The notes: a model not told the origin generated them from the sequence alone. A stretch of DNA of 10,704 bases from Pseudomonadota bacterium (GCA_021825225.1 JAKAIH010000041.1:1-10704); one strand, 5' to 3'; positions 1 through 8,961 are shown, counted from the stretch's first letter. Program-made: numbers and translations.

Positions 1-894
1 CGAGGCAAGGGTGGCGTTATTCGGCTTGCCGGCAAACCAGCGGTCGTAGCCGGCAAATCCGCCCCATGAAGCCTTGAGCCGGCGATAGTCTTCCTGCATT
101 TCGGCGAAGCGCTGCGCCTTGCCCAGGCGCATTTCCTCGGGCGGCAAATCCTGCCGGTAATATTGCTTCAGGATTGCCTGGTACTTCACCAGCAGCGCAA
201 CGAAGCCGCGGCGCATCGCGCGCAGGCGCGCATAGCTCGCACGATCGTGGTCATTGCCGTTTTGCGCGAGCCAGCGCTCGACCCCCGCCCGCTCCACCGT
301 AACCGCGAAGGATTCGTTGAAGCGGGTATCGTCCCGGACATAGACGAGTTGATGCGCGAGTTCATGGAACATCAGGCGCGCGAGTTCGGCTTCGGGGTAG
401 TGAATGAAGGTGCTCAGGACCGGGTCGTCGAACCAGCCCAGGGTCGAATAGGCCGGCACGCCGCCGACAAACACATCGTAGCCGCGCTCGCGCCAGGCGG
501 CGCCCGCGGCCTGCGCATCGGCCTCGCCGAAATAACCGCGGTAGCTGACGCAACCGGCGATCGGAAAGCAGGAGGTGACCGGCTCGATCGAGAATTCGGG
601 CGCGGCGAACACGTTCCACAGGACGTAGGGCCGCCCGAGGTCGGCGTAGCTCCTGAAACTGCCGTTGTCGGGCAGCGCAAGCTCGTGGCTGGCAAACGCG
701 CGGATGCGCAATGCGGCGCGCAGCTTCGCTTTGAGTGCCTCCGGAACGGAGGTGCGCGCGAGTTCCTGTTCGATGGGCGTGGCGCGGCGCAGAAGATCGA
801 TTTGCCCGCGCACCGCCTGCGAGTAGTAGCCGAGCGTGGCGCAGCCGCCGAGCACAGGCAGGAGCGCAGCGAGCAGAAACCAGCGTATGCGCAT
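1..894 (-). CDS. Putative aminopeptidase lipoprotein (zinc metallopeptidase, COG4324-like), C-terminus cut by window edge
   Basis: The first 298 codons are visible; the stop lies beyond the left edge. The N-terminus is a lipoprotein signal: MRIRW, a hydrophobic stretch, then lipobox L-G-G-C with the lipidated cysteine at residue 18, so the protein should be membrane-anchored and face the periplasm. A gluzincin-type motif HELAH occupies residues 177-181 (H177 and H181 as zinc ligands, E178 as catalytic base), and an NESF segment at 193-196 offers E194 as third ligand. This arrangement fits the 'putative aminopeptidase' family (COG4324/PF10023 as I recall it). Members are about 350 residues, so perhaps 50 are missing. 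Substrate is unknown. The ATG at 894 shares its A with the TGA of the upstream hydrolase gene (TGATG), which implies translational coupling. Family assignment is fairly sure; actual peptidase activity is inference. Confidence 0.85.
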   Translation of the reverse strand, partial: MRIRWFLLAALLPVLGGCATLGYYSQAVRGQIDLLRRATPIEQELARTSVPEALKAKLRAALRIRAFASHELALPDNGSFRSYADLGRPYVLWNVFAAPEFSIEPVTSCFPIAGCVSYRGYFGEADAQAAGAAWRERGYDVFVGGVPAYSTLGWFDDPVLSTFIHYPEAELARLMFHELAHQLVYVRDDTRFNESFAVTVERAGVERWLAQNGNDHDRASYARLRAMRRGFVALLVKYQAILKQYYRQDLPPEEMRLGKAQRFAEMQEDYRRLKASWGGFAGYDRWFAGKPNNATLAS

Positions 895-1598
895 CAGCGG
901 CCCTCGCGCCGTTCATGCGCCGCGTGACGTTCGCGGTCGAACGCGCCGCGATCCTTGTGGTCGAACGCTCCGCGGTCCTTATGGTCGAACGCTCCGCGTT
1001 CGAGGAAGACCGCGACCTCGCGCGCCACCTGCGCCGAAACCAGCATGCCGCTGTGGCTGAGAGGCAGCACGACGCGGTCGCGCATTCCCGCAGCCTCGGT
1101 CTCCTCCAAGCGCACCACGCCATCGTTGGTCCCGGGCAGGCGCATCAGCACGCGCCCCAGGCCCCAGGAACGACTGCCCGCGATCACGCCCAGTTCGCAG
1201 CGGGGCCGGAATACCTCGGGCAGGCTGCGCCAGATGTCGCGGCTCGCGCCCAGCAGGCGCTTGCCCGTGACCAGGTGTTCCATGCGCCGTCCCGCCATGC
1301 ACGCGCGCACCGGCGTGCCGATCAGCACCACGCGGCCGATGCGTCGCTCGCCATGGTTTCTCAGGCAGCGCAGGATCACCAGGCCGCCCAGGCTGTGGCC
1401 GACCAGATGGATCACGGGTTCCTGCAGTTCGGCGATGCGCGCGGCGAGCCGCAGCGCGTGCTCGTCCAGGCTCTGCTCCATGGAGGGGTAAGCAAAGGTA
1501 CGCGCCGCGTAGCCGCGGCGCGCAAGCCGCAGGCGCAGGCCCTGCATGACCCAGCCGCCCATCCACAGCCCGTGCACCAGGATTACGGCTTCGCGCAA
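894..1598 (-). CDS. Small alpha/beta hydrolase (lipase/esterase-like) with repetitive C-terminal tail
   Basis: This is a 234-residue alpha/beta-hydrolase-fold protein. After the first strand comes an oxyanion-type H-G-L-W motif (residues 9-12). The nucleophile elbow is GHSLGG with Ser69, and plausible acid and base partners are Asp159 (GTNDG) and His182 (LSHSG). No signal peptide is seen, so it is probably cytoplasmic. I chose the TTG at 1598 because GGAGG sits 5 bases upstream (1604-1608) and translation from there begins just before the first core strand. A GTG at 1610 is the alternative. The open frame continues to 1838 but only as antisense-like sequence inside the MFS gene. The start overlaps the MFS 3' end by 16 bases and the TGA shares a base with the next gene's ATG. 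Residues 202-234 form a hydrophilic tail with the octapeptide GAFDHKDR twice and a degenerate third copy. The substrate cannot be deduced. Confidence 0.85.
   Translation of the reverse strand: MREAVILVHGLWMGGWVMQGLRLRLARRGYAARTFAYPSMEQSLDEHALRLAARIAELQEPVIHLVGHSLGGLVILRCLRNHGERRIGRVVLIGTPVRACMAGRRMEHLVTGKRLLGASRDIWRSLPEVFRPRCELGVIAGSRSWGLGRVLMRLPGTNDGVVRLEETEAAGMRDRVVLPLSHSGMLVSAQVAREVAVFLERGAFDHKDRGAFDHKDRGAFDRERHAAHERREGR
935..1006 (-). repeat. 24-bp tandem repeat, about 3 units, in the hydrolase 3' end
   Basis: Three in-frame 24-bp units lie at 935-958, 959-982 and 983-1006. Each begins ggtcgaacgc on the plus strand. The first two differ at a few bases and the third diverges in its last third. 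Read on the minus strand they encode GAFDHKDR, GAFDHKDR and a shorter GAFDRER. Because the unit is a multiple of three, copy number can change without shifting the frame. Confidence 0.85.
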
Positions 1599-2791
1599 GC
1601 GTCCCTCCACTGGCGCGAGCGCGCACCAAACAGCATGCGCAAGCCGGCAAGCGCAGGCAGCACGCAAAACACGAGATAGGCCTTGCCGTAACTCCCGGCG
1701 AGTCCGGCCACCAAGCCGAATAGCGGTGGCGCCGCGAGCGCCCCGATGAACGTGAAAAATTGCGTGCCGCCGGTGATCGCGCCGACGCTGCCAGGTGGGG
1801 CGCGCCGCGCCACTTCGGCCAGATACACTCCATTCCATCCCACCGCAGACGCGCCGAACAGCGCGCTCAGGAATATCACCGCCGGCATCGGCCAGTCCGC
1901 CCGGAGAACGGACACACCCACGCCGGCGAGCGCCATCATCAAGCCCAGCAGCCCGAGCATGCTGCGCGGCGACAGCCAGCGATCAGCCACCGCCCCCCAG
2001 GCGATACGCCCGACAATGCCGGAAACGTGGGCCGCGGAGTAGATCAAGCCCGCGGCAACCAGGCCGTATCCTAGCTCCAGGTTCAGATAGCTGACGAAAT
2101 AGGCAATGAGCGCGAGCTGGGCCGAACCGAAGATCATCGAGACGATGGCCAACTCCAGCATGGCCGGATTCGCGATCACCATCCCCAGCGGCGCGAAAAA
2201 TTCCCGCGCCGAGCCGCTCAGACGCACCCGCGGCGCAGCTGCGTCGGCGGCGCGCGCCGGCTGGATCAGGAGCGCAGCCACGAGGCACAACAGCGCAACG
2301 CCCGCCGAACTCCAACGCCAGCTCAAGGCCAGGACCAGGGACGGGACCAGGGCGCCGGCAAGCGCGCCGCCCAGGGGCACGCCGGTTTGCTTGATCGAAA
2401 ATATCAGCGACATCATGCGCGGCGGCGCTGCACTCGCGAGGATGTGCGAACTCACCGGATTGACCATGCCATACCCCGATCCGATCAGGCCGGCAGCGGC
2501 GAACACGAGCGGCAATATGCCGCCAGTCCCGGCGGCGAGACCAGCTGCCGCAAGGCAGACCGAAATCTGGCACACGCGCAGTGCGCCGAAGCGGCCGATC
2601 AGCGCACCACACGCCAGCCCCGAGAGCATCGCGAACAAATATTCCAGCGCCACGAACCAGCCTATGCCGTGGGCGGAAACGCCGAGCTCCGGCGCCGCCA
2701 CCGGCGCCATCACCGAAGGCGCGATCATCGCCATCGAGGTCAAGGCTTGCACCGCGAGCGTGATCGCCAGCGGCAGGACAACGCCCTTCAT
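1583..2791 (-). CDS. Major facilitator superfamily transporter, substrate unknown
   Basis: A 402-residue, strongly hydrophobic protein consistent with 12 membrane helices in two six-helix halves, separated by a hydrophilic linker around residues 178-200. MFS signatures are visible: a GRFGALR loop between helices 2 and 3 (about residues 66-72) and the related GAVADRW loop in the second half (about 266-272). A KQTGVPLGG stretch near residue 134 resembles helix 5 of many drug/metabolite MFS carriers. I favour the ATG at 2791; an in-frame GTG at 2797 is equally possible, and neither has a clear Shine-Dalgarno. It begins roughly 27 bases after the SIMPL gene stop and its TAA lies inside the next gene, so it is probably co-transcribed with both. 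Neighbours give no firm hint of substrate or direction of transport. Confidence 0.9.
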   Translation of the reverse strand: MKGVVLPLAITLAVQALTSMAMIAPSVMAPVAAPELGVSAHGIGWFVALEYLFAMLSGLACGALIGRFGALRVCQISVCLAAAGLAAGTGGILPLVFAAAGLIGSGYGMVNPVSSHILASAAPPRMMSLIFSIKQTGVPLGGALAGALVPSLVLALSWRWSSAGVALLCLVAALLIQPARAADAAAPRVRLSGSAREFFAPLGMVIANPAMLELAIVSMIFGSAQLALIAYFVSYLNLELGYGLVAAGLIYSAAHVSGIVGRIAWGAVADRWLSPRSMLGLLGLMMALAGVGVSVLRADWPMPAVIFLSALFGASAVGWNGVYLAEVARRAPPGSVGAITGGTQFFTFIGALAAPPLFGLVAGLAGSYGKAYLVFCVLPALAGLRMLFGARSRQWRDACAKP

Positions 2792-2818
2792 GCGCACGCC
2801 AGCCAGACCGCAGGCGCC

Positions 2819-3520
2819 CTAGTCGAGCACTTCAATCGCGCCGCCCACCGTGACCGTAACCATGCTGACCCCGCCCTCGAAATTGGGCGCCGCCACCTCC
2901 GGCGCACCGGCTGCCATGGCGCGCGCGACGGCGAAGCGCGGCGGCGGCGGCGCGCTGTAGCCGGTACTCACATTCAGGCGCTGGATCTTGTAGCTGCGCC
3001 CTCCCAGCGCACGCCGCACGATGTCCGCGCGCACTTTGAACGCGGCGATCGCCTCCGCAATCAGTTCGTTCTCCGCCTGCCTGCGCGCCTCGGGTGAAAC
3101 CGAGAAAGCGGTGCTGCCCAGCTGCATCCCTGCCTGCAGCTTGCCTATCAGCCGCGACGCCGCTTCGAAATCCTTGCTCTCGATGCGGATCTCGGCGCGC
3201 GCGCGCCAGCCCTGCTGCACATTGCCCTTGGCGTAGACCGGATAAGTCTGGTTGTTGCCCGAGCGCACGCGCACGCCGGGGTACTCCCGCGCCTCGCGCA
3301 AGGCCTCGTTGGCCGCCTTGTTCACGGCAACGGCGAGCGCCGCCGGATTCGCGTCGTTCAATTCCACGTATAGGTTGGCCGTCACCGTGTCGTTCGCCAG
3401 TTCGCGCTGCGCCTCGGCCTGCAACTCGACTGTGTTGTAGCGCGGCGCCGGATCGGCGGCGAGCACGTTGCCGGCCAGCGCAAGCGATGCCGCGAGGTAA
3501 AGCCATCTCAAGCCGCCCAT
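2819..3520 (-). CDS. SIMPL (DUF541) domain periplasmic protein
   Basis: A 233-residue exported protein with an N-terminal signal peptide (MGGLRWLYLAAS..., likely cleaved after the N-V-L-A near residue 21). The mature part has the SIMPL/DUF541 layout: an opening strand YNTVELQAEAQRELAND, a helix rich in VNKAANEAL, the RSGNNQTYPVY strand, then a second half with the helix AFKVRADIVRRALG, a segment resembling the family's Y-x-I-x-x-L-N-V, and closing strands VSMVTVTVGGAIEVLD. SIMPL proteins, including E. coli YggE and BP26, are periplasmic or outer-membrane-associated oligomers with poorly defined roles, some linked to oxidative stress. I chose the ATG at 3520 because it gives a clean signal peptide; the frame stays open to 3802 but that extension would run into the divergent TAXI gene. 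It is the first gene of the minus-strand cluster. The family call is confident; function is not known. Confidence 0.88.
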   Translation of the reverse strand: MGGLRWLYLAASLALAGNVLAADPAPRYNTVELQAEAQRELANDTVTANLYVELNDANPAALAVAVNKAANEALREAREYPGVRVRSGNNQTYPVYAKGNVQQGWRARAEIRIESKDFEAASRLIGKLQAGMQLGSTAFSVSPEARRQAENELIAEAIAAFKVRADIVRRALGGRSYKIQRLNVSTGYSAPPPPRFAVARAMAAGAPEVAAPNFEGGVSMVTVTVGGAIEVLD

Positions 3521-3548
3521 GATCGTCCAATTCAGATATGGAGTCCGA

Positions 3549-3554
3549 AGTATA
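3549..3554 (-). promoter_or_regulatory. Candidate -10 box for the SIMPL-MFS-hydrolase-lipoprotein operon
   Basis: The minus strand reads TATACT here, about 29 bases before the SIMPL ATG, in an otherwise GC-rich region. No good -35 hexamer was found at normal spacing, so this is only a candidate. Confidence 0.3.
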
Positions 3555-3618
3555 GCCGCTAGCCCCGCAGAGCCGCGGTGCAGCAACGGCGCCGGGCCGG
3601 AGTACGGGTAAACTCGTA

Positions 3619-3624
3619 TATAAT
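3619..3624 (+). promoter_or_regulatory. Candidate -10 box (TATAAT) for the TAXI-TRAP operon
   Basis: A consensus TATAAT stands in a short AT-rich island inside GC-rich sequence, 75 bases upstream of the TAXI ATG. A transcript starting near 3631 would have a leader of about 67 bases. The -35 position (near 3596-3601) reads gccgga and does not match TTGACA, so activator help or another sigma factor is possible. Confidence 0.5.
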
Positions 3625-3686
3625 TCCCCCCGAGTGCGGCACACAGAACCGCCATCCGCAGTCCGCAACGGACTCCAACCCTGTTT

Positions 3687-3692
3687 GAGGAG
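3687..3692 (+). promoter_or_regulatory. Strong Shine-Dalgarno of the TAXI gene
   Basis: GAGGAG lies 6 bases before the ATG at 3699. It is the best ribosome binding site among the plus-strand genes here and fits high expression of a periplasmic binding protein. It fixes the start. Confidence 0.85.
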
Positions 3693-3698
3693 ATTGAG

Positions 3699-4664
3699 AT
3701 GAAGAAGTTTATCCAGGCGCTGGGCGTCGCCAGCATGATCGCCCTGTCCGCACCGCTCGCAGCCCAGGACAAAATCAACATTTCCATCGCCACCGGCGGC
3801 ACCGGCGGCGTGTATTACCCGCTGGGCGGCGGCATCGCTGCCGTGTTGTCGAAATTCGTCCCCGGCATGGAAGCCACGGCCGAGGTCACCGGCGGTTCGG
3901 TCGACAACCTCAAGCTGATCGGCAGCGGCAAGCCCTATATCGGGCTGACCATGGCCGACGCAACCCTGGACGCTTACCGCGGCGAGGACAAGTTCAAGGG
4001 CCACAAGGTCGCCGTACGCACGCTGATGATACTTTATCCGAACCGCATGCACGTGGTGTCCGTCGAGGGCCGCGGCATCAACAAGATCGCCGATATGAAG
4101 GGCAAGCACGTATCGACCGGCTCGCCCGGCAGCGCCACCGAAGTGATGGCCTTTCGCGTGATCGAGGCGGCAGGCCTGGACAAGGACAAGGACATGCGGC
4201 GCGAGCGCTTGGGCGTGGCCGAGTCGGTGAACGCCATGAAAGACGGCAAAATCGACGCCTTCTTCTGGGTTGGCGGACTGCCCACCGCCGGAGTGACGGA
4301 CCTCGCCAACACGCCCGGCACCAAGATCAAGATGGTCGACCATGCCGAGGTGGTGCCGGCGATGAACAAGAAGTACGGCAATCTGTATGTCGAGGACGCG
4401 ATCCCGAAGGCGACCTACCGCGGCATGGATACCGACAACAAGCAGGCCACGGTGATGAATATCCTGGTCGCCAACGCGAATATGGACGACAAGACCGCCT
4501 ATAACATCGTCAAAACCATCTTCGACAAGCGCCAGGACCTGATCAACGTCCACAAGGAAGCGGCGAACTTCAAGCTCGAGAACCAGAAAGCCTCGGCCTC
4601 GCCGATCCCGTTCCACCCGGGCGCGGTGAAGTACTTCGCCGAGCATGGCATCAAGGTCGACTGA
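3699..4664 (+). CDS. TAXI-family TRAP transporter periplasmic solute-binding protein
   Basis: This 321-residue protein is the extracytoplasmic receptor of a TRAP uptake system. It starts with a Sec signal peptide (MKKFIQALG... to LSAPLAAQ, cleavage near residues 21-23). The mature N-terminus INISIATGGTGGVYYPLGGG is the hallmark of the TAXI (TRAP-associated extracytoplasmic immunogenic) family. It is followed by EVTGGSVDNLKLI and the GSPGSATEV motif around residue 140, both typical family segments. Length is normal. Characterised TAXI proteins bind acidic or small organic anions such as glutamate and alpha-ketoglutarate-like compounds; the ligand here cannot be read from sequence. It lies 117 bases upstream of its permease, with a terminator between, which should make binding protein more abundant than permease. 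It is transcribed divergently from the SIMPL operon and no regulator gene is adjacent. Confidence 0.95.
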   Translation: MKKFIQALGVASMIALSAPLAAQDKINISIATGGTGGVYYPLGGGIAAVLSKFVPGMEATAEVTGGSVDNLKLIGSGKPYIGLTMADATLDAYRGEDKFKGHKVAVRTLMILYPNRMHVVSVEGRGINKIADMKGKHVSTGSPGSATEVMAFRVIEAAGLDKDKDMRRERLGVAESVNAMKDGKIDAFFWVGGLPTAGVTDLANTPGTKIKMVDHAEVVPAMNKKYGNLYVEDAIPKATYRGMDTDNKQATVMNILVANANMDDKTAYNIVKTIFDKRQDLINVHKEAANFKLENQKASASPIPFHPGAVKYFAEHGIKVD

Positions 4665-4687
4665 GACCTCGGTACCACCCGCCCCGA

Positions 4688-4711
4688 CCCCGCCCGCTGG
4701 CGGGGTTTTTT
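4688..4711 (+). terminator. Rho-independent terminator between TAXI and permease genes
   Basis: A perfect 7-bp stem CCCCGCC (4688-4694) / GGCGGGG (4699-4705) with loop CGCT is followed at once by six T residues (4706-4711). This is a textbook intrinsic terminator, 24 bases after the TAXI stop. Since the permease follows on the same strand without an obvious promoter of its own, it probably acts as a partial terminator. Confidence 0.85.
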
Positions 4712-4712
4712 C

Positions 4713-4740
4713 GTTTAGCCGGCCGCACGGCCGGCTAAAC
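4713..4740 (+). repeat. Perfect 12-bp inverted repeat downstream of the terminator
   Basis: GTTTAGCCGGCC (4713-4724) and its exact reverse complement (4729-4740) flank a GCAC loop, giving a very stable 28-base hairpin one base after the terminator T-tract. It has no T-tract of its own. It could stabilise the 5' end of a processed permease mRNA, block RNase movement, or bind a protein; the sequence alone does not decide. Confidence 0.85.
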
Positions 4741-4781
4741 TCCAAGGCGCAACCACGCCGCATATCAGAGGCGCTCAAGTC

Positions 4782-6818
4782 ATGAGTGGAGAGATTAGAC
4801 CGGACCAAAATGTCGAACCCGTCATCAGCGACGAAGCGCTGAGGAAGGCCGAGGAGTTCATCGAGGAGGAAGAGGGTGCAGCCAACAAATTGAGCGGCTG
4901 GTTGGCCGGCTTCATCACCTTCGCCGCGGTGGCGATGTCCGCATTCCATCTGTACACCGCCTATGGCATCGTCGCGACGCAGACGCTGCGGCCGGTACAC
5001 GTCGCCATGGTGTTGTTCCTGTCATTTCTGGTGTTTCCGGTGGCGCAGCGCTATCGCCACCGCATCATGTGGTGGGACTGGACGCTCGCCCTGCTGTCGG
5101 TTGCCGTGGCGGTGTACCTGATCCAGGGCGGCGACGACTTCACCGACCGCAACACCTCGCCCAACAACTGGGACATTTTCTTCGGCGTCGCCCTGATCCT
5201 GATGGTGATGGAGGTGATGCGCCGCACCAACGGCTGGATCATGCCCGCGATTACCAGCGCGTTCATACTCTACGCACTGTTCGGCGCCTATCTGCCTCAC
5301 CCGTGGACGCACAAGGGCTACGAAGTCGGCCGGCTGGTCGGCCACATGTACATGACCCTCGAAGGAATCTACGGCGTGGCCGTGGACGTGTCCTCCTCGC
5401 TGATCATCCTGTTCACCATCTTCGGCGCGTTCCTGCAGTATTCCGGCGCAGGCAAGTTCTATATCGACTTCTCCTTTGCCGCGATGGGCGGCAAGCCCAC
5501 GGGGGCCGGGCGCACCGTGGTGCTCGCCTCGTTCCTGCTCGGCGGGCCCTCCGGGTCGGGCGTCGCCACCACGGTGACGCTGGGCGCGGTCGCCTGGCCG
5601 ATGCTGGCCAAGGCCGGTTATGAGCGGAACGCCGCGGGCGGCCTGCTCGCAGCGGGCGGCCTGGGCGCGATCATCTCGCCGCCGGTACTGGGCGCCGCGG
5701 CCTTCCTGATCGCCGAATTCCTGAAGATTTCCTATCTCGACGTGCTGCTGATGGCCTGCATTCCGACCATCCTGTTCTACCTCGCGCTGTTCCTGATGGT
5801 CGAGATCGACGCGCGCAAGTACCACATGGGCAATCTGCTGATCGAGAAAGCCGATACGGTGTGGAACCTGACGCGGCACTACTGGTATCACTTCCTGTCG
5901 CTGATCTCTATCGTCGCGTTCATGATGTGGGGCTTCTCGCCGGTGCTGTCGGTGTTCTGGGCGACGGTGGTGTCGTTCGTCACCAGTTTCCTGCGCAGCG
6001 ACACCGCCCTGTTTTCCTACGACCTGTTCCGCGGCAAGCGCCCGCTACTCCCGCTGATCTTCAAGTCGCCCTTCGTCAAGGCGATGGAGGGCGGCTCGAT
6101 GGGCGTGCTCAACGTGGCTGCCACCTGCGCCGGCGCCGGCATCATCGTCGGCGTGGTGACGCTCACCGGACTCGGGCTCAAGTTCAGCTCGATCGTGATC
6201 GACTATGCCGGAGGGTCGCTGTTGATGACTGCGATCTACACCTCGCTGGTGGTGTGGATCGTCGGGCTGGCGGTGCCGGTGACCGCCTCCTACATCATCT
6301 GCGCGGTGATTGCCGCGCCGGCGCTGATCAAACTCGGCGTGCCCGACTTCGCCGCGCACATGTTCATCTTCTATTACGCCGTGCTGTCCGAAGTTTCGCC
6401 GCCGACGGCGCTCTCTCCCTTCGCAGCGGCAGCGATCACCGGCGGCGACCCGTACAAGACCACCATGCAATGCTGGAAGTACACCGTGCCCGCGTTCCTG
6501 GTGCCGTTCATGTTCGTGCTCGACCCCAGCGGCCAGGGCCTGCTGCTGATGGGCTCGACCAAGGCTCTCGCCGCGGCCAACTGGTGGTCGATCGCCGAAG
6601 TCACGCTAAGCGCAGCCGTCGGCATCGCCGCGCTGGCCGGCGGCTTCCAGGGCTGGGCCCTGATCAAGACCAATCTGCTCGAACGCTGGATGCTGATCGT
6701 CGCGGGGTTTGCGCTGGTGTATCCCACGGCCATGGCCGATCTGATCGGATTCAGCCTGGTGGTCGTCGCGCTCGGGCTGCAGTTCCTGCGGCGCAACACT
6801 ACGGCTGCACCTGCCTGA
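4782..6818 (+). CDS. TRAP transporter fused permease (DctQM-type, 4TM/12TM fusion)
   Basis: A 678-residue inner-membrane protein that moves the ligand delivered by the TAXI protein, driven by a sodium or proton gradient. An acidic cytoplasmic N-terminus (EEFIEEEEG around 24-32) precedes four hydrophobic segments (about 38-60, 70-90, 98-115, 130-150) corresponding to the small DctQ-like subunit, then the large DctM-like domain. Family motifs in the DctM part are GGPSGSG (254-260), GAIISPPVLGAAAF (295-308) and the pseudo-symmetric SEVSPPTALSPFAAAAITGGD near 536-556. Roughly 80 C-terminal residues add further hydrophobic helices, as in many 4TM/12TM fusions. TAXI receptors characteristically pair with such fused permeases, so the two genes form a complete system. 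The ATG at 4782 has AGAGG 10 bases upstream (4767-4771), a rather long spacing. The TGA is part of a hairpin. Confidence 0.95.
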   Translation: MSGEIRPDQNVEPVISDEALRKAEEFIEEEEGAANKLSGWLAGFITFAAVAMSAFHLYTAYGIVATQTLRPVHVAMVLFLSFLVFPVAQRYRHRIMWWDWTLALLSVAVAVYLIQGGDDFTDRNTSPNNWDIFFGVALILMVMEVMRRTNGWIMPAITSAFILYALFGAYLPHPWTHKGYEVGRLVGHMYMTLEGIYGVAVDVSSSLIILFTIFGAFLQYSGAGKFYIDFSFAAMGGKPTGAGRTVVLASFLLGGPSGSGVATTVTLGAVAWPMLAKAGYERNAAGGLLAAGGLGAIISPPVLGAAAFLIAEFLKISYLDVLLMACIPTILFYLALFLMVEIDARKYHMGNLLIEKADTVWNLTRHYWYHFLSLISIVAFMMWGFSPVLSVFWATVVSFVTSFLRSDTALFSYDLFRGKRPLLPLIFKSPFVKAMEGGSMGVLNVAATCAGAGIIVGVVTLTGLGLKFSSIVIDYAGGSLLMTAIYTSLVVWIVGLAVPVTASYIICAVIAAPALIKLGVPDFAAHMFIFYYAVLSEVSPPTALSPFAAAAITGGDPYKTTMQCWKYTVPAFLVPFMFVLDPSGQGLLLMGSTKALAAANWWSIAEVTLSAAVGIAALAGGFQGWALIKTNLLERWMLIVAGFALVYPTAMADLIGFSLVVVALGLQFLRRNTTAAPA

Positions 6819-6840
6819 GCGGCGGGGGCTCCGCTCGGGC
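6813..6840. terminator. Hairpin at the end of the permease gene
   Basis: A 10-bp stem with one T-G wobble (6813-6822 / 6831-6840) and an 8-base loop includes the permease stop codon. There is no T-tract on either side, so it is at best a factor-dependent terminator or an mRNA 3'-end stabiliser. Confidence 0.4.
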
Positions 6841-6842
6841 CA

Positions 6843-6888
6843 ATCGTGATTGCGGGAGCGCGGCTTGCGCCACTCCCGCAACAACGAT
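6843..6888. terminator. Extended imperfect hairpin between convergent genes, possible shared terminator
   Basis: Perfect 9-bp arms TTGCGGGAG (6850-6858) and CTCCCGCAA (6873-6881) are extended outward, after a symmetric 2-base mismatch, by ATCGT (6843-6847) / ACGAT (6884-6888). CGC/GCG pairing is possible inside the loop. It sits exactly in the 76-base gap between the convergent permease and typA genes. A bidirectional terminator is the natural reading, but neither strand shows a run of T after the stem. Confidence 0.5.
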
Positions 6889-6894
6889 AGTGAT

Positions 6895-8751
<1,857 letters not shown>

Positions 8752-8771
8752 GGGGAAGCAGTCTAAAGAGA

Positions 8772-8800
8772 ATTGCAGCTCGTGTCGCGAACGGGCTCAA
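8772..8800 (-). promoter_or_regulatory. Candidate promoter of typA
   Basis: The minus strand carries TTGAGC (8800-8795), a 17-base spacer and TGCAAT (8777-8772), each matching 4 of 6 consensus positions. Transcription would start near 8765, leaving a leader of only about 14 bases, consistent with the missing Shine-Dalgarno. Weak match; tentative. Confidence 0.3.
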
Positions 8801-8961
8801 AATGGAAACAGCGGCAAACAGCCGCTTGCCCCGCCTGATCTTGCTCGAACCTGGGTTGAAATAGCCGGACCGGAAACCACCCAAGGGCGGCTTTGGAAGG
8901 CCAGAAAATTCAATATGTTAGCATCTTTTTCGCGGCCGAGTCCAGTTTTTCGGCCAGCTTG

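Noticed and set aside
163..927. A 254-codon open frame on the plus strand
   Set aside because: It is antisense to the lipoprotein metallopeptidase, whose signal peptide, lipobox and HELAH motif identify the real strand.
3660..3674. Hairpin AGTCCG-CAA-CGGACT in the TAXI leader, with a matching GGAGTCCG at 3540-3547
   Set aside because: It could be an operator or leader element, but the 6-bp stem and distant 8-bp partner are too short to support without conservation data.
3521..3802. N-terminal extension of the SIMPL protein upstream of 3520
   Set aside because: It would overlap the divergent TAXI gene and bury the clean signal peptide that begins at the ATG at 3520.
2832..5000. A 722-codon open frame on the minus strand
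   Set aside because: It runs antisense across the TAXI gene and in a wrong frame across the SIMPL gene. The translation is rich in Arg, Gly, His and Gln with no domain, as expected for shadow frames in high-GC DNA.
8810..8826. Short hairpin AGCGGC/GCCGCT between typA and the MGMT gene
   Set aside because: A 6-bp stem is easy to find by chance in GC-rich sequence, and there is no T-tract or gene end at that place.
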